Part shown: piece after piece, positions 4,140-5,748 of the stretch | Numbering within the stretch: the first letter of the stretch is position 1 | Layout: each line of letters starts with the position of its first letter | NCBI GenBank assembly: GCA_964585225.1 | Contig: CAZPCZ010000077.1 | Span: 1-5,748 of the forward strand | Length of the DNA stretch: 5,748 nt | Reading direction: 5' to 3' | Source of the DNA: CAZPCZ01 sp964585225 | GTDB taxonomy: Bacteria > Patescibacteriota > Patescibacteriia > JACPHY01 | Translations under genes and position numbers: made by a program | Notes under the pieces: model-generated | The model's input: the letters and a program-made list of their open reading frames with translations, nothing else | What the model was told of the DNA's origin: nothing | The model's database searches: none

Positions 4140-5748
4140 GTGATGCGACGTCCGATGTTGATGATTTTCTTGATGCCAGCGGCCGCGAGCAGGAGCAAGC
4201 GTCGCCGGCGCCAGAGCGCACCCGCCGCGAGCGCGCTCCCGCCACCGCCGAGCACCGCGAGCTCGACGTCGTCGCGGATCGGTTGCGGCGTGGCGGGATC
4301 GCCGCCTGCCGCCGCCACGGCATCCGATCGAGTGACGGTCGTCACGTCGGCTCCGGACCGCGCGAGGACGCGGTACCCCGTACGCGTGCGGCTGAGTATA
4401 CCGGCTATCCGTACCGTCGCACCGCTCCGAATCCCCGCGGCCGCATCCGTCGTTGCTGACGGGAGCACGACGCGGATCTCGTCGCTCCCATCGTCGAGCG
4501 CGAGCGTGCGCCCGCGCATCTCGACGACCTCTCCCTCGACGAGAACGAGCGTCCCGACGAGCTCGGCGCTCGCATCGCGGGCGCGTAACGTCGTTGGCTC
4601 CGGCACCGCTCCAATCCCGACGATCCGCACGTCCCCTGGCTGCGCGATACCAACCCGCCGCTCACCACCAACCTCCCGAAGCTCGCCAGTCACCTCGACG
4701 ATGCGGCCGACTGCGAGTGTGGGGATTACGCGCTTTCCGATGTACACCTGGACACCCGATTCCGGTGACGCATCAGAGCCGGCATCCGCAATGTACAACA
4801 CCTGCGCGCCGACGCTCCCGGGTGGCGCGCTCACCACGCCGCGGACCCGAACGTCTGTCCCGATGATGAGGTCGTGGAGCTCCGCGAGCGACTCCACGGC
4901 GATGGGCGTGCCTCTCTGACCGCTCCGACGTCGCGTCGTCGAGGGGTCGTCATCTGATGTCACGGGTTCTTCCGGATCCGTCGACGCGCGTGCGGCCCGG
5001 CGCCGTCCCGTCCGATCGGAGCTCGTCGCGGTACCGGCAATCGACGCATCGGCACCGGCATTGCGGACGACGACCCGACGCCGCTCCGTTGCAACCGCAC
5101 CGTGGGAATCCGTAACCGTGAGCGTCGCGGTGTATGTTCCTGATTCTGCATACACGTACCGACCGACCGATCCGGTCGCGTGGTCCGCGTCGGTGTCGGG
5201 ATCACCGAAATCCCAAAGGAACGAGAGCGCATCGCGGTCGAGGTCGGTGGTATCTGATGCGTCGAACACGACGACCTCGCCCGAGCGCACGCGCTCCGGC
5301 ATAACGACGCGCACCGCTGGCGGCCGGTTCGGCACCGCGATGACGTTCGGTGTGTCTGGCGTCGGCGTGAGCGTCCACGACCAACGACCGTCCGCACCGC
5401 GTGCCCACGCGGATCCTTCCTCCGCCGCACCGTCGAACGACACGGTTGCAGTCGCCCGGTCGTGCCCGGGCGCAAAGAGGCGCACGGTCTCCCCGCCGGT
5501 GTTGTTCAGCGCGATGCCGGTCCGCGAGCGTGGGAGTGCGAGCACGCCGCCGGCCGCGATCGCGGTCGGACCGTCCGACGGCGCGAGGACGTACTCGGAC
5601 CCAAGTTCGTCGCGCAGTCGCCACCCGCTGAGCTCAGCCGGCTGCCCGCCGACGTTCATGAGCTCGATGAACTCACCCGCGTCGTCACCGCCTGCCGGAT
5701 TCGGGAGGAGCTCACCGATGACGACGATCGCGCGGTCTGGCACCGTCG
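4136..5748 (-). CDS. Surface protein with lamin-tail, PKD and two OB-fold-like domains; 5' end outside the window
   Basis: The frame stays open to the window edge. A GTG at 5743-5741 could start a 535-residue protein, but the first domain begins almost at once and no signal peptide is present, so the true start is probably upstream. Numbering uses that GTG. Residues about 5-130 are a lamin-tail domain (VIGELLPNP, GEFIELMN, LSGWRLRDELG, ALNNTGGETVRL). Residues about 141-227 are a PKD domain (FLWDFGD 175-181; SGTYTATLTVTD 201-212). A charged Arg/Asp/Ser/Thr linker spans about 228-280. Residues about 281-377 and 388-470 look like tandem OB-fold-like domains (TDVRVRGVVSAPP ... VGRIVEVTGELRE; ELVGTLVLVEGEVVEMRG ... 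GATVRIAGIL). A hydrophobic segment (493-511) followed by RRRR suggests a C-terminal anchor with the tail inside; a second hydrophobic stretch follows at 516-529. No nuclease or other enzyme motif is seen. Such modules often accompany extracellular nucleases or adhesins, but the role here is unknown. The stop overlaps the prs start. Confidence 0.85.
   Translation of the reverse strand, partial: TVPDRAIVVIGELLPNPAGGDDAGEFIELMNVGGQPAELSGWRLRDELGSEYVLAPSDGPTAIAAGGVLALPRSRTGIALNNTGGETVRLFAPGHDRATATVSFDGAAEEGSAWARGADGRWSWTLTPTPDTPNVIAVPNRPPAVRVVMPERVRSGEVVVFDASDTTDLDRDALSFLWDFGDPDTDADHATGSVGRYVYAESGTYTATLTVTDSHGAVATERRRVVVRNAGADASIAGTATSSDRTGRRRAARASTDPEEPVTSDDDPSTTRRRSGQRGTPIAVESLAELHDLIIGTDVRVRGVVSAPPGSVGAQVLYIADAGSDASPESGVQVYIGKRVIPTLAVGRIVEVTGELREVGGERRVGIAQPGDVRIVGIGAVPEPTTLRARDASAELVGTLVLVEGEVVEMRGRTLALDDGSDEIRVVLPSATTDAAAGIRSGATVRIAGILSRTRTGYRVLARSGADVTTVTRSDAVAAAGGDPATPQPIRDDVELAVLGGGGSALAAGALWRRRRLLLLAAAGIKKIINIGRRIT

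Noticed and set aside
3201..4919. A 572-codon plus-strand ORF opposite prs and the lamin-tail gene
   Set aside because: It is antisense to two genes with clear family motifs, has low-complexity Arg/Ser/Pro composition and no domain. Long antisense frames are expected in GC-rich coding DNA.

Overview
The window is GC-rich, and its proteins are rich in arginine and poor in lysine. The protein architectures are those of surface proteins I associate with Candidate Phyla Radiation (Patescibacteria) genomes: a Thr-rich stalk followed by a beta domain ending in a CxxxxxxC pair, a lamin-tail/PKD/OB-fold protein, and promoters with a TGTGGTA-type extended -10. This lineage call is an inference from style, not a database match. 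Three genes end in TGA and read as ordinary proteins, so there is no sign of a UGA-reassigned code.

Layout. Positions 1-1506 (minus) encode a complete membrane-anchored exported protein with a Thr-rich stalk, a beta domain and a fibronectin-III-like domain. A 189-bp divergent promoter region (1507-1695) separates it from a plus-strand lipoprotein gene (1696-2915) with a coiled coil, six cysteines in the exported part and a Ca2+-loop-like Asp run. That gene is interrupted by exactly 100 N, and the same 55 bases touch the gap on both sides. This looks like an unmerged assembly overlap; collapsing it restores one continuous 354-codon reading frame. A convergent intergenic region (2916-3104) holds two strong hairpins that probably terminate the two facing transcription units. 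The rest is a minus-strand unit: a lamin-tail/PKD/OB-fold surface protein (5' end beyond the window), then prs (ribose-phosphate pyrophosphokinase) overlapping it by ATGA, then tRNA-Gly(GCC) whose first base directly follows the prs stop codon.

Function. Three of the four proteins appear to be cell-envelope or extracellular proteins of unknown specific role. The fourth, Prs, makes PRPP for nucleotide synthesis. The most notable points are a palindromic repeat inserted in frame in prs and translated, the zero-spacing prs/tRNA junction, the assembly gap, and the uncharacterised lipoprotein. I see no defence system, CRISPR array, transposase or phage gene.
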